In this document: piece by piece, positions 51,813-62,812 of the stretch
Layout: each line of letters opens with the position of its first letter
Position numbering within the stretch: the stretch's first letter is position 1
NCBI RefSeq assembly: GCF_001672755.1
Contig: NZ_LZKI01000064.1
Coordinates: 49,297-113,296, forward strand
Length of the DNA: 64,000 bases
Direction of reading: 5' to 3'
Origin: Mycobacterium colombiense
Lineage (GTDB): Bacteria; Actinomycetota; Actinomycetes; Mycobacteriales; Mycobacteriaceae
Made by a program: the position numbers and the translations under genes
The notes under the pieces: generated by a model
What the model was told of the DNA's origin: nothing
Databases searched by the model: none
What the model saw: only the letters and a program-made list of their open reading frames with translations

Positions 51813-52147
51813 TCGGCGCATACGGCCGCCCGCTGGCCGCCGAACTCGTGGCCGCGGTCGCCGAATTCCTGGAAAGCGATGTGCGCGGTGCGACCGAAGG
51901 ACAGGTCAACTTCCACGCCCGGGTCGCCGCCAACGCGCTGCGCATCGTCGAGCGCGAACTGCTCGACGAGAGCGAAGCGGAATCCCGCACCGCGCTGGCC
52001 GGCCTGGGCTTCGCCGACGAGGAACAGCTGGCCGCGGCGATACGGGCCGGCGAGCTGGACGGGCGAGCCGACCAGGTGACCGCCTGCCTGCGCACCCTGG
52101 TGCGACGCCGATTGGCCGTCGCCCACCCCGGATACGACACCGAATAG
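51809..52147 (+). CDS. DUF6285-type small protein
   Basis: A 112-residue helical protein: PLAAELVAAVAEFLESDVRG, NFHARVAANALRIVERELLD and a C-terminal CLRTLVRRRLAVAHPGYD. The PxxxELVxAVxEFLxxDV and FHxRVAANxLxIVxREL pattern is that of DUF6285, which accompanies APH/ACAD pairs. Probably an accessory subunit. It is the last gene of the coupled operon. Confidence 0.75.
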   Translation: MIGAYGRPLAAELVAAVAEFLESDVRGATEGQVNFHARVAANALRIVERELLDESEAESRTALAGLGFADEEQLAAAIRAGELDGRADQVTACLRTLVRRRLAVAHPGYDTE

Positions 52148-52172
52148 CCCGGCCATCAGCGAGGAGCCAGAC

Positions 52173-52574
52173 ATGCCCGCTTCCAGCACCGAGACCGTCC
52201 TCGACGCGGCCAACCGCCTGTTCACGGCGATCGAGCGGAGCGACGTCGCCGCGGTTGACGCGATGTGGAGCAACGACATCGCGGTGTGGCGGGTCGGCTC
52301 ACGGCGCGACGACGACAAGGCCCGCGCGATGCGGGTCATCGATTGGTTCATCGGCGCGACGACGCAGCGCCGCTACGAGATTTTGGACCGGCAGCTCTTC
52401 GATGACGGATCCGCCCGGGGCTTCGTTCAGCAGCACATCTTGCACGCCACCGGGCATGCCGGGCAGTCGATCTCGCTGCGGGTCTGCATCGTGATCCGGG
52501 TCGGTACCGACGGCCTGATCGAGCGGATCGACGAGTATTTCGACCCGGCCGGGATCGCGCCGCTGATGAACTAG
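52173..52574 (+). CDS. SnoaL/NTF2-like protein
   Basis: A 133-residue alpha+beta barrel protein: VLDAANRLFTAIERSDVAAV, DAMWSNDIAVWRV, and a C-terminal LRVCIVIRVGTDGLIERIDE. NTF2-like proteins act as isomerases, hydrolases or ligand carriers; the pocket residues do not identify one. GAGGAG ribosome site; 25 bp after the DUF6285 gene, so it may belong to the same transcript. Confidence 0.75.
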   Translation: MPASSTETVLDAANRLFTAIERSDVAAVDAMWSNDIAVWRVGSRRDDDKARAMRVIDWFIGATTQRRYEILDRQLFDDGSARGFVQQHILHATGHAGQSISLRVCIVIRVGTDGLIERIDEYFDPAGIAPLMN

Positions 52575-52607
52575 CGCTAGATTCGCCACGACACATTGGG
52601 GGTGACG

Positions 52608-53144
52608 ATGACGACCTTGGAGACACTGCTTCACGATCCCGACATGGCCGGCGTGTGGAACCTGGCCCCGGATCGCTCGGCCATCACTTTCAAGATCAGG
52701 AACATGTGGGGCCTGCTGAACGTCAAGGGCCGCTTCACCGACTTCACCGGCGACGGCCAACTGACCGGCAAGGGAGCGGTTTTCGGCCGGGTGGACATCC
52801 GGACCGCCTCGCTGGACACGGGCATCGGCCGTCGGGACAAACACCTGCGCTCGGCCGACTTCTTCGACGTCGACCGCTTCGCGGAGATCAGCGTCGTCGT
52901 CACGGCGGTGCAGCCGACCAAAGGCAGGGCCGCGGACCTGCGGACCACATTCACCATCAAGGGCGTCACCGCGGAGGTGCAGCTGCCCGTGACGATCTCC
53001 GAGCTCGACGACGGCTCGATCCGAATCACCGGTGAAACCAAGCTCGATCGGGACCGGTTCGACCTGGGTTGGAACCAGCTCGGCATGGTGAGCTCGACGG
53101 CAACGGTCGCGGCCGACGCCATCTTCGTGCGGGTATCGCAGTAG
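52608..53144 (+). CDS. YceI family lipid/isoprenoid-binding protein
   Basis: A 178-residue YceI-fold protein: WNLAPDRSAITFKIRNMWGL, then VKGRFTDFTGDGQLTGKGAV, ASLDTGIGRRDKHLRSADFF and FDVDRFAEISV are the family's successive beta strands. YceI lipocalin-like barrels bind polyisoprenoids or fatty amides. There is no signal peptide, as in many actinobacterial members. ATG 52608 is preferred over TTG 52596. Confidence 0.88.
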   Translation: MTTLETLLHDPDMAGVWNLAPDRSAITFKIRNMWGLLNVKGRFTDFTGDGQLTGKGAVFGRVDIRTASLDTGIGRRDKHLRSADFFDVDRFAEISVVVTAVQPTKGRAADLRTTFTIKGVTAEVQLPVTISELDDGSIRITGETKLDRDRFDLGWNQLGMVSSTATVAADAIFVRVSQ

Positions 53145-53198
53145 GGATTTCTGCGGGCACCCCGCTGAACCGGGTGCGACACCAGTAGCATCTGCACC

Positions 53199-53600
53199 GT
53201 GCCCGACTCCACCATCGCCCTGCGGATCCTCGTCTACAGCAGCAATGTGCAAACCCGCGAGCGGGTGATGCGTGCGCTGGGCAAGCAGCTGCATCCCGAT
53301 CTGCCCGAACTGAGCTACGTCGAGGTGGCGACCGGGCCCATGGTGGTGGCGACGATGGACAAGGGCGGCATCGACTTGGCCATCCTGGACGGCGAGGCCT
53401 CCCCGACCGGTGGCATGGGAATCGCAAAGCAGCTCAAAGACGAACTCGAGACCTGCCCACCCCTGGTCGTGCTGACCGGGCGGCCCGACGATGCGTGGTT
53501 GGCCTCCTGGTCGCGCGCCGAGGGCGCGGTGCCGCATCCCATCGACCCCATCCTGCTGGGCCGCACGGTGCTCAGCCTGCTGCGAGCACCGGTTCGCTGA
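53199..53600 (+). CDS. Receiver-like response regulator (Rv3143-like)
   Basis: A 133-residue stand-alone receiver-type domain: IALRILVYSSNVQTRERVMR, GGIDLAILDGEASPTGGMGI with the phospho-acceptor Asp in ILDGEA, and CPPLVVLTGRPDDAWLASWS with the switch Thr; the acidic pair near strand 1 is replaced by SS, so phosphorylation is doubtful. The same single-domain protein lies upstream of nuoA in M. tuberculosis (Rv3143). GTG 53199. Confidence 0.82.
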   Translation: MPDSTIALRILVYSSNVQTRERVMRALGKQLHPDLPELSYVEVATGPMVVATMDKGGIDLAILDGEASPTGGMGIAKQLKDELETCPPLVVLTGRPDDAWLASWSRAEGAVPHPIDPILLGRTVLSLLRAPVR

Positions 53601-54040
53601 TTCGTTCCACGCCGCGTCTTTGCCGCGGCCGTTGATTCCCGGCCGTCAAACGCGGCAGTCCTGACCACTTCGGCGGCCGATGCCACCGCGACCGCCGCTA
53701 CTCGCGACGTTGCTGACGGCGGACCATCCGCCCTGGCGACGCCCCTGATCTTTGGTGCCGCTGCGATCGGCGTCGCCGCGCCTTTGCTGGTGCTCATCGA
53801 GCGGTTGGTGCGGCGGATCGCGTCCGGCGGCGAGCGTTGGTTGTACCTGCTATCGAGTTTGCGCAGCACAGCGCGACATGGCACCGCCAATACTGCAAAA
53901 CGCCCACCCCGGACAAGCGCGCCGCACGCCGCGACGCTATGTTGTAAATCACTGTGACGGGCCTCAGACCCGGTTCGTCACAGCAGCCCGGTTACCGCCT
54001 GGCCGCTGCAGGCGGCTCGTACGACGGATCATGGAGCGAG
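53601..54040. other. 440-bp region between the receiver gene and nuoA
   Basis: This should contain the nuo promoter. In frame with the receiver gene, past its TGA, a reading frame without stop runs to about 53953 and encodes a hydrophobic segment (TPLIFGAAAIGVAAPLLVLI) and basic tail; there is no start codon with ribosome site, so I do not call it a gene. No hairpin or operator is clear. Confidence 0.35.
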
Positions 54041-54418
54041 TTGAACGTCTACATACCCATCCTGGTGCTAGGCGCCATCGCCACTGCCTTCGCCGTGGGC
54101 TCGGTGGCGATCGCGAGCCTGGCCGGCCCGTCACGTTTCAACAAGTCGAAGATGTCGGCCTACGAATGCGGAATCGAGCCCACCGAGACATCGGTGAGCG
54201 GCCCGCATGCGACAGCCGGACAGCGCTTTCCGGTGAAGTACTACCTCACCGCGATGCTGTTCATCGTCTTCGACATCGAAATCGTGTTTCTGTATCCCTG
54301 GGCGGTCAGCTATGACGCGCTGGGCACGTTCGCTCTGGTCGAAATGGTGATTTTCATGCTGACGGTTTTCGTGGCCTACGCCTATGTGTGGCGCCGCGGC
54401 GGCCTGACGTGGGATTGA
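54041..54418 (+). CDS. nuoA: NADH-quinone oxidoreductase subunit A
   Basis: A 125-residue membrane subunit with three helices. FNKSKMSAYECGIEPTETS and KYYLTAMLFIVFDIEIVFLY (the conserved Glu/Asp helix) are family marks; it ends RRGGLTWD. I choose TTG 54041 (NVYIPILVLGAI), preceded by GGAG at 54033, because it matches the known mycobacterial N-terminus; the longer GTG 53954 reading adds non-conserved residues. Confidence 0.92.
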   Translation: MNVYIPILVLGAIATAFAVGSVAIASLAGPSRFNKSKMSAYECGIEPTETSVSGPHATAGQRFPVKYYLTAMLFIVFDIEIVFLYPWAVSYDALGTFALVEMVIFMLTVFVAYAYVWRRGGLTWD

Positions 54419-54426
54419 GGTAAGAC

Positions 54427-54981
54427 GTGGGTCTTGAGGAACAGCTGCCCGGCGGGATCCTGCTGTCAACAGTCGAGAAGGTCGCGGGCTACGTCCGCAA
54501 GAACTCACTGTGGCCGGCGACGTTCGGGTTGGCCTGCTGCGCCATCGAGATGATGGCAACGGCCGGGCCAAGATTCGATATCGCGCGGTTCGGGATGGAG
54601 CGATTCTCGGCCACCCCCCGGCAGGCCGATCTGATGATCGTCGCCGGCCGGGTCAGCCAGAAAATGGCTCCCGTGCTGCGACAGATCTACGACCAGATGG
54701 CCGAGCCGAAATGGGTGCTGGCCATGGGCGTGTGCGCATCATCCGGCGGGATGTTCAACAACTACGCGGTCGTGCAGGGCGTCGATCACGTGGTCCCGGT
54801 GGACATCTACCTGCCCGGCTGCCCGCCGCGACCGGAGATGCTGTTGTACGCAATCCTGAAGCTGCACGAGAAGATTCAGGAGATGCCGCTGGGCGTCAAC
54901 CGGGAAACCGCCATCGCTGAAGCCGAGCAGGCGGCGCTGACGGCCCGGCCCACGATTGAGATGCGCGGACTGCTGAGATGA
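54427..54981 (+). CDS. nuoB: NADH-quinone oxidoreductase subunit B
   Basis: A 184-residue Fe-S subunit holding cluster N2: [20 protein letters not shown] (CC pair), VCASSGG and [15 protein letters not shown] supply the four cysteines. GTG 54427, 8 bp after nuoA. N2 hands electrons to quinone at the membrane arm junction. Confidence 0.95.
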   Translation: MGLEEQLPGGILLSTVEKVAGYVRKNSLWPATFGLACCAIEMMATAGPRFDIARFGMERFSATPRQADLMIVAGRVSQKMAPVLRQIYDQMAEPKWVLAMGVCASSGGMFNNYAVVQGVDHVVPVDIYLPGCPPRPEMLLYAILKLHEKIQEMPLGVNRETAIAEAEQAALTARPTIEMRGLLR

Positions 54982-55685
54982 GCTCACCGGACCAAGATCC
55001 CAAAGAAGCGATCAGCCGCGCCGACGAAGAAGTCATCGACGTGCGCCGCGGCATGTTCGGCGCCAAGGGCTCGGGTGACACGTCCGGTTACGGACGACTG
55101 GTGCGCGAGGTGCTGCTGCCGGGCAGCAGCCCGCGGCCCTACGGCGGCTACTTCGACGAGGTGGTCGACGCACTGGCCGCGGCGTTGAGCCAGGCCAACG
55201 TCGAATTCACCGACGCCATCGAAAGAGTCGTGGTGTACCGCGACGAGCTGACCTTGCACGTCCGTCGTGACGCGCTCGAACAGGTCGCTCACCGGCTGCG
55301 CGACGACCCGCGGTTGCGCTTCGAAATGTGCCTGGGCGTCAGCGGGGTGCACTACCCGAACGAGACAGGACGCGAACTGCACGCCGTGTATCCGTTGCAG
55401 TCGATCACGCACAATCGCCGCATCCGCCTGGAAGTGGCTGCGCCCGACGGTGATCCGCACATCCCCTCGCTTTTCGGGATCTATCCGACCACCGACTGGC
55501 ACGAGCGCGAGACCTACGACTTCTTCGGGATCATCTTCGACGGACACCCGTCGCTGACCCGCATCGAGATGCCCGACGACTGGCACGGGCATCCCCAGCG
55601 CAAGGACTACCCCCTCGGCGGGATTCCGGTCGAATACAAAGGCGCACAGATACCCCCGCCCGACGAGCGGAGAGCGTACAACTGA
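54978..55685 (+). CDS. nuoC: NADH-quinone oxidoreductase subunit C
   Basis: A 235-residue 30-kDa subunit: [57 protein letters not shown] and [18 protein letters not shown] are family blocks. Not fused to NuoD. 4-nt overlap with nuoB. Confidence 0.95.
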   Translation: MSSPDQDPKEAISRADEEVIDVRRGMFGAKGSGDTSGYGRLVREVLLPGSSPRPYGGYFDEVVDALAAALSQANVEFTDAIERVVVYRDELTLHVRRDALEQVAHRLRDDPRLRFEMCLGVSGVHYPNETGRELHAVYPLQSITHNRRIRLEVAAPDGDPHIPSLFGIYPTTDWHERETYDFFGIIFDGHPSLTRIEMPDDWHGHPQRKDYPLGGIPVEYKGAQIPPPDERRAYN

Positions 55686-57010
55686 TGAGCACCACCACTG
55701 AATCGACGCACGACGGCGCCGGCGAGACCTTCGTGGTCGCCGGTGGCCAGGACTGGGACAAGGTCGTCGAGGCCGCCCGCGGGGTCGACCCCGGCGAGCG
55801 CATCATCGTCAACATGGGGCCGCAGCATCCGTCCACGCACGGGGTGTTGCGGCTGATCCTGGAGATCGAGGGCGAGACGGTCACCGACGCCCGTTGCGGC
55901 ATCGGGTATTTGCACACCGGCATCGAGAAGAACCTCGAATACCGCTACTGGACCCAAGGTGTCACGTTCGTGACCCGGATGGATTACCTCGCACCGTTTT
56001 TCAACGAGACGGCCTACTGCCTCGGTGTGGAGAAGCTGCTCGGTATCACCGATCAGATTCCGGAGCGGGTCAACATCATCCGGGTGATGATGATGGAGCT
56101 CAACCGGATCTCGTCGCATCTGGTGGCGTTGGCGACCGGCGGCATGGAACTGGGCGCCATGACCCCGATGTTCGTCGGATTCCGGGGGCGCGAGATCGTG
56201 CTGACCCTGTTCGAATCGATCACCGGCCTGCGGATGAACAGCGCCTACGTCCGCCCCGGCGGAGTGGCGCAGGATCTGCCGCCCAACGCGGAGGCCGAGA
56301 TCGTCGAAGGCCTCAAGGGACTCAGGCAGGTGCTGCGCGAAATGGGTGGCCTGCTCAACGAGAACGCCATCTGGAAGGCCCGCACCCAGGACGTCGGATA
56401 CCTGGACCTGACCGGATGCATGGCGCTGGGCATCACCGGCCCCATCCTGCGCGCCACCGGGTTACCGCACGATCTGCGCAAGAGCGAACCGTACTGCGGA
56501 TACGAAAACTACGAATTCGACGTAATCACCGAAGACACGTGTGATGCTTACGGGCGCTACATGATTCGTGTCAACGAGATGTGGGAGTCGATCAAGATCG
56601 TCGAGCAGTGTCTGGACAAGCTGAAGCCGGGCCCGACCATGGTCGAGGACCGCAAGATCGCCTGGCCGGCCGACTTGAAGGTGGGCCCCGACGGCTTGGG
56701 TAACTCACCGGACCACATCGCCAAGATCATGGGTGGCTCGATGGAGGCGTTGATTCACCACTTCAAACTGGTCACCGAGGGCATCAGGGTCCCGGCCGGC
56801 CAGGTCTACACCGCGGTCGAATCACCGCGCGGGGAGCTGGGTGTGCACATGGTCAGCGACGGCGGCACCCGGCCCTACCGGGTGCACTATCGAGACCCCT
56901 CGTTCACGAATCTGCAGGCGGTGGCGGCGATGTGCGAAGGCGGCATGGTCGCCGACCTGATCACCGCGGTCGCCAGTATCGACCCGGTCATGGGCGGGGT
57001 GGACCGGTGA
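55685..57010 (+). CDS. nuoD: NADH-quinone oxidoreductase subunit D
   Basis: A 441-residue 49-kDa subunit: [20 protein letters not shown] (quinone-site His region), [16 protein letters not shown], and [20 protein letters not shown]. It forms the quinone pocket with NuoB. Overlaps the nuoC stop by one base. Confidence 0.95.
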   Translation: MSTTTESTHDGAGETFVVAGGQDWDKVVEAARGVDPGERIIVNMGPQHPSTHGVLRLILEIEGETVTDARCGIGYLHTGIEKNLEYRYWTQGVTFVTRMDYLAPFFNETAYCLGVEKLLGITDQIPERVNIIRVMMMELNRISSHLVALATGGMELGAMTPMFVGFRGREIVLTLFESITGLRMNSAYVRPGGVAQDLPPNAEAEIVEGLKGLRQVLREMGGLLNENAIWKARTQDVGYLDLTGCMALGITGPILRATGLPHDLRKSEPYCGYENYEFDVITEDTCDAYGRYMIRVNEMWESIKIVEQCLDKLKPGPTMVEDRKIAWPADLKVGPDGLGNSPDHIAKIMGGSMEALIHHFKLVTEGIRVPAGQVYTAVESPRGELGVHMVSDGGTRPYRVHYRDPSFTNLQAVAAMCEGGMVADLITAVASIDPVMGGVDR

Positions 57011-57762
57011 CCGGGCCGCAGGGACAGCCGGTCTTCATCCGGCTCGGCCCGCCGCCCGACGAGCCCAACGCGTTCGTCGTCGAGGGCGCGCCCGAGACGT
57101 ATCCGCCCGAGGTGCGGGCCCGGCTGGAGGTCGACGCCAAGGAGATCATCGGCCGCTACCCCAACAAACGTTCGGCGCTGTTGCCGTTGCTGCACCTGGT
57201 CCAATCCCAGGATTCCTACCTGACGCCGGCGGGGCTGGAGTTCTGCGGCGAGCAGCTGGGGCTCACCGGGGCCGAGGTGTCCGCAGTGGCCAGCTTCTAC
57301 ACGATGTATCGCCGCGGCCCCACCGGCGATTACCTGGTGGGTGTCTGCACAAACACGTTGTGCGCCATCATGGGTGGCGACGCGATCTTCGACGCCCTGA
57401 AAGAACACCTGGACGTCGGCAACGACGAGACCACCGAGGACGGCGCGGTCACGTTGCAACACATCGAATGCAACGCCGCCTGTGATTACGCACCGGTGGT
57501 GATGGTGAACTGGGAGTTCTACGACAACCAGACGCCGGAGTCGGCGCGCGAACTCGTCGACTCGCTGCGTTCCGGCGAGCCCCGGCCGCCCACTCGCGGC
57601 GCCCCGCTGTGTGTCTTTCGCGAGACGTCGCGCATCCTGGCCGGCCTGCCCGACGAGCGTCCCGACCAGGGCCAGGGCGGCGCCGGGGCGGCCACTCTGG
57701 CCGGCCTGAAGGTAGCCAAGGAACACGGCATGCAGGCGCCGGACGCGCCGGAAGGCCAGTAA
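57007..57762 (+). CDS. nuoE: NADH-quinone oxidoreductase subunit E
   Basis: A 251-residue 24-kDa subunit with the N1a [2Fe-2S] site: [14 protein letters not shown] (first two Cys) and [17 protein letters not shown] (second two). The C-terminal 40 residues (Gly/Pro-rich) are an actinobacterial extension. GTG 57007 overlaps the nuoD stop by 4 nt. Confidence 0.95.
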   Translation: MTGPQGQPVFIRLGPPPDEPNAFVVEGAPETYPPEVRARLEVDAKEIIGRYPNKRSALLPLLHLVQSQDSYLTPAGLEFCGEQLGLTGAEVSAVASFYTMYRRGPTGDYLVGVCTNTLCAIMGGDAIFDALKEHLDVGNDETTEDGAVTLQHIECNAACDYAPVVMVNWEFYDNQTPESARELVDSLRSGEPRPPTRGAPLCVFRETSRILAGLPDERPDQGQGGAGAATLAGLKVAKEHGMQAPDAPEGQ

Positions 57763-59111
57763 TGACAACGACTTCTGACACTTCACAGGCGACGCCGCTG
57801 ACTCCCGTCATCAGCCGCTTCTGGGACGACCCCGAGTCGTGGACCCTCGAGACCTACCACCGCCACGGCGGCTACGAGGCGATGAAGAAGGCGCTGGCGA
57901 TGGAGCCCGATGCGGTGATCGGGCTGGTGAAGGACTCCGGCCTGCGCGGGCGCGGCGGCGCGGGATTCTCGACCGGCACCAAGTGGTCGTTCATCCCGCA
58001 GGGTGACACCGGCGCGGCCGCCAAACCGCATTACCTGGTGGTCAACGCCGACGAGTCGGAACCCGGTACGTGCAAAGACATTCCACTGATGCTGGCGACA
58101 CCGCACGTCCTGGTCGAGGGCGTCATCATCGCCGCGTACGCGATCCGTGCCAGCCACGCGTTCATCTATGTGCGCGGGGAGGTGCTGCCGGTCCTGCGCC
58201 GCCTGCAGAACGCGGTGGCCGAGGCCTACGCCGCCGGCTACCTGGGCCGCGACATCAACGGCTCGGGCTTCGACCTCGAGCTGGTGGTGCACGCCGGTGC
58301 CGGCGCCTACATCTGCGGTGAGGAAACCGCGCTGCTGGATTCGCTGGAAGGCCGGCGCGGCCAGCCGCGGCTGCGCCCGCCGTTCCCCGCCGTGGCCGGG
58401 CTGTATGGCTGCCCCACGGTGATCAACAACGTCGAGACCATCGCGAGCGTGCCGTCGATCATCGGCAACGGCGTGGACTGGTTCCGCTCGATGGGCAGCG
58501 AGAAATCGCCTGGCTTCACACTGTATTCGCTGTCCGGCCACGTCGCCCGGCCCGGACAGTACGAGGCCCCGCTGGGAATCACGTTGCGGGAGTTGCTCGC
58601 GTACGCCGGCGGTGTGCGGGCCGGGCATCGGCTCAAGTTCTGGACACCGGGCGGGTCGTCGACCCCGCTGCTGACCGACGAGCACCTGGATGTGCCGCTG
58701 GACTACGAGGGTGTCGGCGGCGTCGGCTCGATGCTGGGCACCAAGGCGCTGGAGATCTTCGACGAGACCACCTGCGTGGTGCGTGCCGTGCGGCGCTGGA
58801 CCTACTTCTACAAGCACGAATCGTGCGGAAAATGCACGCCGTGCCGCGAGGGCACCTTCTGGCTGGACCAGATTTACGAGCGGCTGGAAACCGGCAAGGG
58901 CACTGACGAGGACATCCAGAAGCTGCTGGACATCTCCGACACCATCCTCGGAAAGTCGTTCTGCGCGTTGGGCGATGGTGCGGCCAGCCCGGTGATGTCG
59001 TCGATCAAGTTCTTCCGCGACGAATACGTCGCGCACGTCGAGGGCGGCGGATGCCCCTTCGATCCACGAGACTCCATGCTGACGGCGGAGCGCGACGGCG
59101 CGAAAGGGTAA
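57762..59111 (+). CDS. nuoF: NADH-quinone oxidoreductase subunit F
   Basis: A 449-residue NADH- and FMN-binding subunit: LRGRGGAGFSTGTKWSFIP (FMN/NADH glycine loop), NADESEPGTCKDIPLM, AYICGEETALLDSLEG and the N3 cluster motif ESCGKCTPCREGTFW with FCALGDGAASPV. Start ATG 57762 coupled to nuoE. Confidence 0.96.
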   Translation: MTTTSDTSQATPLTPVISRFWDDPESWTLETYHRHGGYEAMKKALAMEPDAVIGLVKDSGLRGRGGAGFSTGTKWSFIPQGDTGAAAKPHYLVVNADESEPGTCKDIPLMLATPHVLVEGVIIAAYAIRASHAFIYVRGEVLPVLRRLQNAVAEAYAAGYLGRDINGSGFDLELVVHAGAGAYICGEETALLDSLEGRRGQPRLRPPFPAVAGLYGCPTVINNVETIASVPSIIGNGVDWFRSMGSEKSPGFTLYSLSGHVARPGQYEAPLGITLRELLAYAGGVRAGHRLKFWTPGGSSTPLLTDEHLDVPLDYEGVGGVGSMLGTKALEIFDETTCVVRAVRRWTYFYKHESCGKCTPCREGTFWLDQIYERLETGKGTDEDIQKLLDISDTILGKSFCALGDGAASPVMSSIKFFRDEYVAHVEGGGCPFDPRDSMLTAERDGAKG

Positions 59112-59117
59112 GACTCG

Positions 59118-61535
59118 ATGACGAGTGCGGCCAAGACCGAAACCGGCGACGAGGTGCGTCCGCCGGACATGGTGACGCTGACCATCGACGGCAACGAAAT
59201 CAGCGTTCCCAAGGGAACTCTGGTGATCCGGGCCGCCGAATTGATGGGCATCCAGATCCCGCGGTTCTGCGATCACCCGCTGCTGGAGCCGGTCGGTGCG
59301 TGCCGGCAGTGTCTGGTCGAGGTCGAAGGGCAGCGCAAGCCGATGGCCTCGTGCACCACGGTCGCCACCGACGACATGGTGGTGCGCACCCAGCTCACCT
59401 CGGAGGCCGCCGACAAGGCCCAGCACGGTGTGATGGAGCTGCTGCTCATCAACCACCCGCTGGACTGCCCGATGTGCGACAAGGGCGGCGAATGCCCGCT
59501 GCAGAACCAGGCAATGTCCAACGGCCGCGCCGATTCTCGCTTCACCGACGTCAAGCGCACCTTTGCTAAACCGATCAACATCTCCTCGCAGGTGCTGCTG
59601 GACCGGGAGCGCTGCATCCTGTGCGCGCGCTGCACCCGATTCTCCGAGCAGATCGCCGGGGACACCTTCATCGACATGCAGGAGCGGGGCGCCCTGCAGC
59701 AGGTCGGCATCTACGCCAACGAACCATTCGACTCCTACTTTTCGGGCAACACGGTGCAGATCTGCCCCGTCGGCGCACTGACCGGGTCCTCGTACCGGTT
59801 CCGGGCCCGCCCGTTCGACTTGGTCTCCAGCCCCAGCGTCTGCGAGCACTGCGCTTCCGGATGCGCGCAGCGCACCGACCACCGCCGCGGCAAGGTGCTG
59901 CGCCGGCTGGCCGGCGACGACCCCGAGGTCAACGAGGAGTGGAACTGCGACAAGGGCCGGTGGGCGTTCACCTACGCGACCCAGCCCGATGTGCTCACCA
60001 CTCCCCTGATCCGCGACGCCGACGGCTCGCTGCAGCCGGCCTCGTGGTCGCACGCGATCGCCGTCGCGACCAAGGGACTTGAAGCGGCGCGTGGCCGCGC
60101 GGGTGTGCTGGTCGGCGGCCGAGCGACCTTGGAGGACGCCTACGCATATTCCAAGTTCGCGCGAATCGTGCTGGACAGCAACGACATCGACTTCCGCGCC
60201 CGGCCGAGCTCGGCCGAGGAGGCCGACTTCCTGGCCGCCCGGATCGCCGGCACGCAGATCACCGTCAGCTACGCCGATCTGGAGTCGGCGCCGGTCGTCG
60301 TGCTGGCCGGATTCGAGCCCGAGGACGAGTCGCCCATCGTCTTCCTGCGGCTGCGCAAGGCGGTCCGCAAGCAGGGGTTGCCGGTCTACGCCATCGCGCC
60401 GTTCGCCACCCGCGCCCTGACCAAGATGTCCGGGCGGCTGATCAAAACCGTTCCCGGCGCTGAGGCTTCGGCGCTGGACGGGTTGGCCACCGGCGAGGTG
60501 AGCGACCTGCTCTCCACCGCGGGTGCGGTCATCATGGTCGGCGAGCGCCTGGCCACGGTGCCGGGCGGATTGTCCGCGGCGGCACGGCTCGCCGACACCA
60601 CCGGCGCCCGCCTGGCCTGGGTGCCGCGGCGGGCCGGCGAGCGGGGTGCGCTGGAGGCCGGCGCGCTGCCCGGGCTGCTGCCCGGCGGCCGCCCGGTGGA
60701 CGACGAGACGGCCAGGGCGCAGGTCGCCCAGGCGTGGAACGTGTCCGAATTGCCGTCCGGCAGTGGGCGTGACGCCGATGCGATCCTGGCCGCCGCCACT
60801 GACGGCACGCTGGGTGCGCTGCTGGTGGGCGGTGTCGAGCCCGATGACTTCACCGACCCGCAAGCGGTGCTGGCTGCGCTGGACGGCGTCGGCTTCGTGG
60901 TCAGCCTGGAGTTGCGCCACAGTGCCGTCACCGAACGCGCCGACGTCGTCTTCCCGGTCGCGTCGACGACGCAGAAGGCGGGCGCATTCGTCAACTGGGA
61001 GGGCCGCTTCCGGCCATTCGAGGCCGCACTGCGCGGCACCGCCCAGCAGGCCAGCCAATCCGACCACCAGGTGCTCGACACGCTGGCCGACGAGATGGGC
61101 GTGTACCTGGGCATGTCCACCGTCGCCACGGCCCGCGAAGAACTGGCTGCGCTGCGGCACTGGGACGGCACGCGCGTCGCGAACCCGGCAGTCGCGGCCC
61201 CGGAGCCGGCCCAGCCCGCGTCGGGTGAGGCGGTATTGGCCGGCTGGCGGATGATGCTGGACAACGGCCGGATGCAAGACGGCGAGCCACATCTGGCGGG
61301 CACGGCCCGCAAGCCCGTCGCTCGGCTGTCCGCCGATACCGCCGCCGAGATCGGCGCCGCCGACGGCGACGCGGTCACGGTCAGCACGTCACACGGATCC
61401 ATCAGCCTGCCGTTGATGATCACCGACATGCCCGACCGGGTGGTGTGGCTTCCGGTGAACTCGCCCGGCTCGGCGGCGCATCGCCAGCTCGGCGTATCGG
61501 CCGGCGACACAGTCAAGATCGGAGTTGGCAAATGA
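59118..61535 (+). CDS. nuoG: NADH-quinone oxidoreductase subunit G
   Basis: An 805-residue subunit. N-terminal [2Fe-2S] site ([20 protein letters not shown]), His/Cys cluster ([20 protein letters not shown]), [4Fe-4S] site ([20 protein letters not shown]), and a molybdopterin-oxidoreductase-like domain beginning with [17 protein letters not shown]. Length matches mycobacterial NuoG. 6 bp after nuoF. Confidence 0.95.
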   Translation: MTSAAKTETGDEVRPPDMVTLTIDGNEISVPKGTLVIRAAELMGIQIPRFCDHPLLEPVGACRQCLVEVEGQRKPMASCTTVATDDMVVRTQLTSEAADKAQHGVMELLLINHPLDCPMCDKGGECPLQNQAMSNGRADSRFTDVKRTFAKPINISSQVLLDRERCILCARCTRFSEQIAGDTFIDMQERGALQQVGIYANEPFDSYFSGNTVQICPVGALTGSSYRFRARPFDLVSSPSVCEHCASGCAQRTDHRRGKVLRRLAGDDPEVNEEWNCDKGRWAFTYATQPDVLTTPLIRDADGSLQPASWSHAIAVATKGLEAARGRAGVLVGGRATLEDAYAYSKFARIVLDSNDIDFRARPSSAEEADFLAARIAGTQITVSYADLESAPVVVLAGFEPEDESPIVFLRLRKAVRKQGLPVYAIAPFATRALTKMSGRLIKTVPGAEASALDGLATGEVSDLLSTAGAVIMVGERLATVPGGLSAAARLADTTGARLAWVPRRAGERGALEAGALPGLLPGGRPVDDETARAQVAQAWNVSELPSGSGRDADAILAAATDGTLGALLVGGVEPDDFTDPQAVLAALDGVGFVVSLELRHSAVTERADVVFPVASTTQKAGAFVNWEGRFRPFEAALRGTAQQASQSDHQVLDTLADEMGVYLGMSTVATAREELAALRHWDGTRVANPAVAAPEPAQPASGEAVLAGWRMMLDNGRMQDGEPHLAGTARKPVARLSADTAAEIGAADGDAVTVSTSHGSISLPLMITDMPDRVVWLPVNSPGSAAHRQLGVSAGDTVKIGVGK

Positions 61536-62812
61536 CCGGCTTGACCGCCTTCGGGCACGACACGTGGTGGCTGGTGCTCGGCAAGGCGCTGGCGATCTTC
61601 GTGTTTCTCATGCTGAACGTGCTGGTGGCGATTCTGCTCGAGCGCAAGATCCTCGGCTGGATGCAGCTGCGGCCCGGGCCCAACCGGGCGGGGCCGTGGG
61701 GTGTCCTGCAGAGCCTGGCCGACGGAATCAAGTTGGCGCTCAAGGAAACCATCACCCCGGGTGGGGTCGACAAGTTCGTCTACTTCGCGGCGCCGGTCAT
61801 CTCCACGATTCCGGCGTTCACCGCGTTCGCGTTCATCCCGTTCGGCCCGGTGGTGTCGGTGTTCGGCCACCGCACACCGCTGCAGCTGACCGACCTGCCG
61901 GTCGCGGTCCTGTTCATCCTGGGGCTGTCGGCGATCGGCGTGTACGGAATCGTGCTGGGCGGTTGGGCTTCCGGGTCCACCTACCCGCTGCTGGGCGGGG
62001 TGCGCTCCACCGCCCAGGTCATCTCCTACGAGGTGGCGATGGGGCTGTCGTTCGCCGCGGTCTTCCTCTACGCCGGCTCCATGTCGACGTCGCAGATCGT
62101 CGCCGCGCAGGACCGGGTCTGGTACGCGTTCCTGCTGCTGCCGTCGTTCGTCATCTACCTCATCTCGATGGTCGGTGAAACCAACCGGGCGCCATTCGAT
62201 TTGCCCGAGGCCGAGGGTGAGCTGGTCGCCGGGTTCCACACCGAGTACTCGTCGTTGAAGTTCGCGATGTTCATGCTGGCCGAGTACGTCAACATGATGA
62301 CGGTCTCCTCGCTGGCCACCGTCCTGTTCTTCGGCGGCTGGCACGCACCGTGGCCGCTGAACATGTGGGCCGGCGCCAACACCGGCTGGTGGCCGGTGCT
62401 CTGGTTCACCGCGAAGATGTGGACCTTCCTGTTCGTCTACTTCTGGCTCCGGGCCTCGCTGCCCCGGCTGCGCTACGACCAGTTCATGGGGCTGGGCTGG
62501 AAGCTGCTGATCCCGGCCTCACTGGTCTGGGTGCTGATCGCCGCCGTCATTCGCACCCTGCAGAACGAGGGCTATCAGCACTGGACCCCGATCCTGGTGG
62601 TCAGCAGCCTCGTGTTCGCCACCGCGCTCGTGCTGTTGCTGCGAAAGCCGTTCAGCGCGCCAGGTATTCGCGCGATGGAGAAACAGCTGCGCCGCGAGGC
62701 GAAGAAGCTGCCGACCGGACTCGACTCCGCACCCGTATTCCCGACACCGCCCCTGCCATCGAAGGGTCAGAAATCTTTGGCGGCGGCGAGCAAGGAGAAA
62801 GCACGTGGCTAA
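61532..62812 (+). CDS. nuoH: NADH-quinone oxidoreductase subunit H
   Basis: A 426-residue membrane subunit with eight helices: [20 protein letters not shown] is the quinone-pocket loop, and [20 protein letters not shown] with [19 protein letters not shown] the conserved acidic loop. C-terminal tail of about 60 residues is charged and actinobacterial. Overlaps nuoG by 4 nt and nuoI by 8 nt. Confidence 0.95.
   Translation: MTGLTAFGHDTWWLVLGKALAIFVFLMLNVLVAILLERKILGWMQLRPGPNRAGPWGVLQSLADGIKLALKETITPGGVDKFVYFAAPVISTIPAFTAFAFIPFGPVVSVFGHRTPLQLTDLPVAVLFILGLSAIGVYGIVLGGWASGSTYPLLGGVRSTAQVISYEVAMGLSFAAVFLYAGSMSTSQIVAAQDRVWYAFLLLPSFVIYLISMVGETNRAPFDLPEAEGELVAGFHTEYSSLKFAMFMLAEYVNMMTVSSLATVLFFGGWHAPWPLNMWAGANTGWWPVLWFTAKMWTFLFVYFWLRASLPRLRYDQFMGLGWKLLIPASLVWVLIAAVIRTLQNEGYQHWTPILVVSSLVFATALVLLLRKPFSAPGIRAMEKQLRREAKKLPTGLDSAPVFPTPPLPSKGQKSLAAASKEKARG

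Noticed and set aside
57783..61292. Very long minus-strand open frame opposite nuoF-nuoG
   Set aside because: It is antisense to two well-supported complex I genes, and high GC removes stop codons from that frame; the translation is Arg/Gly/Gln-rich without family motifs.
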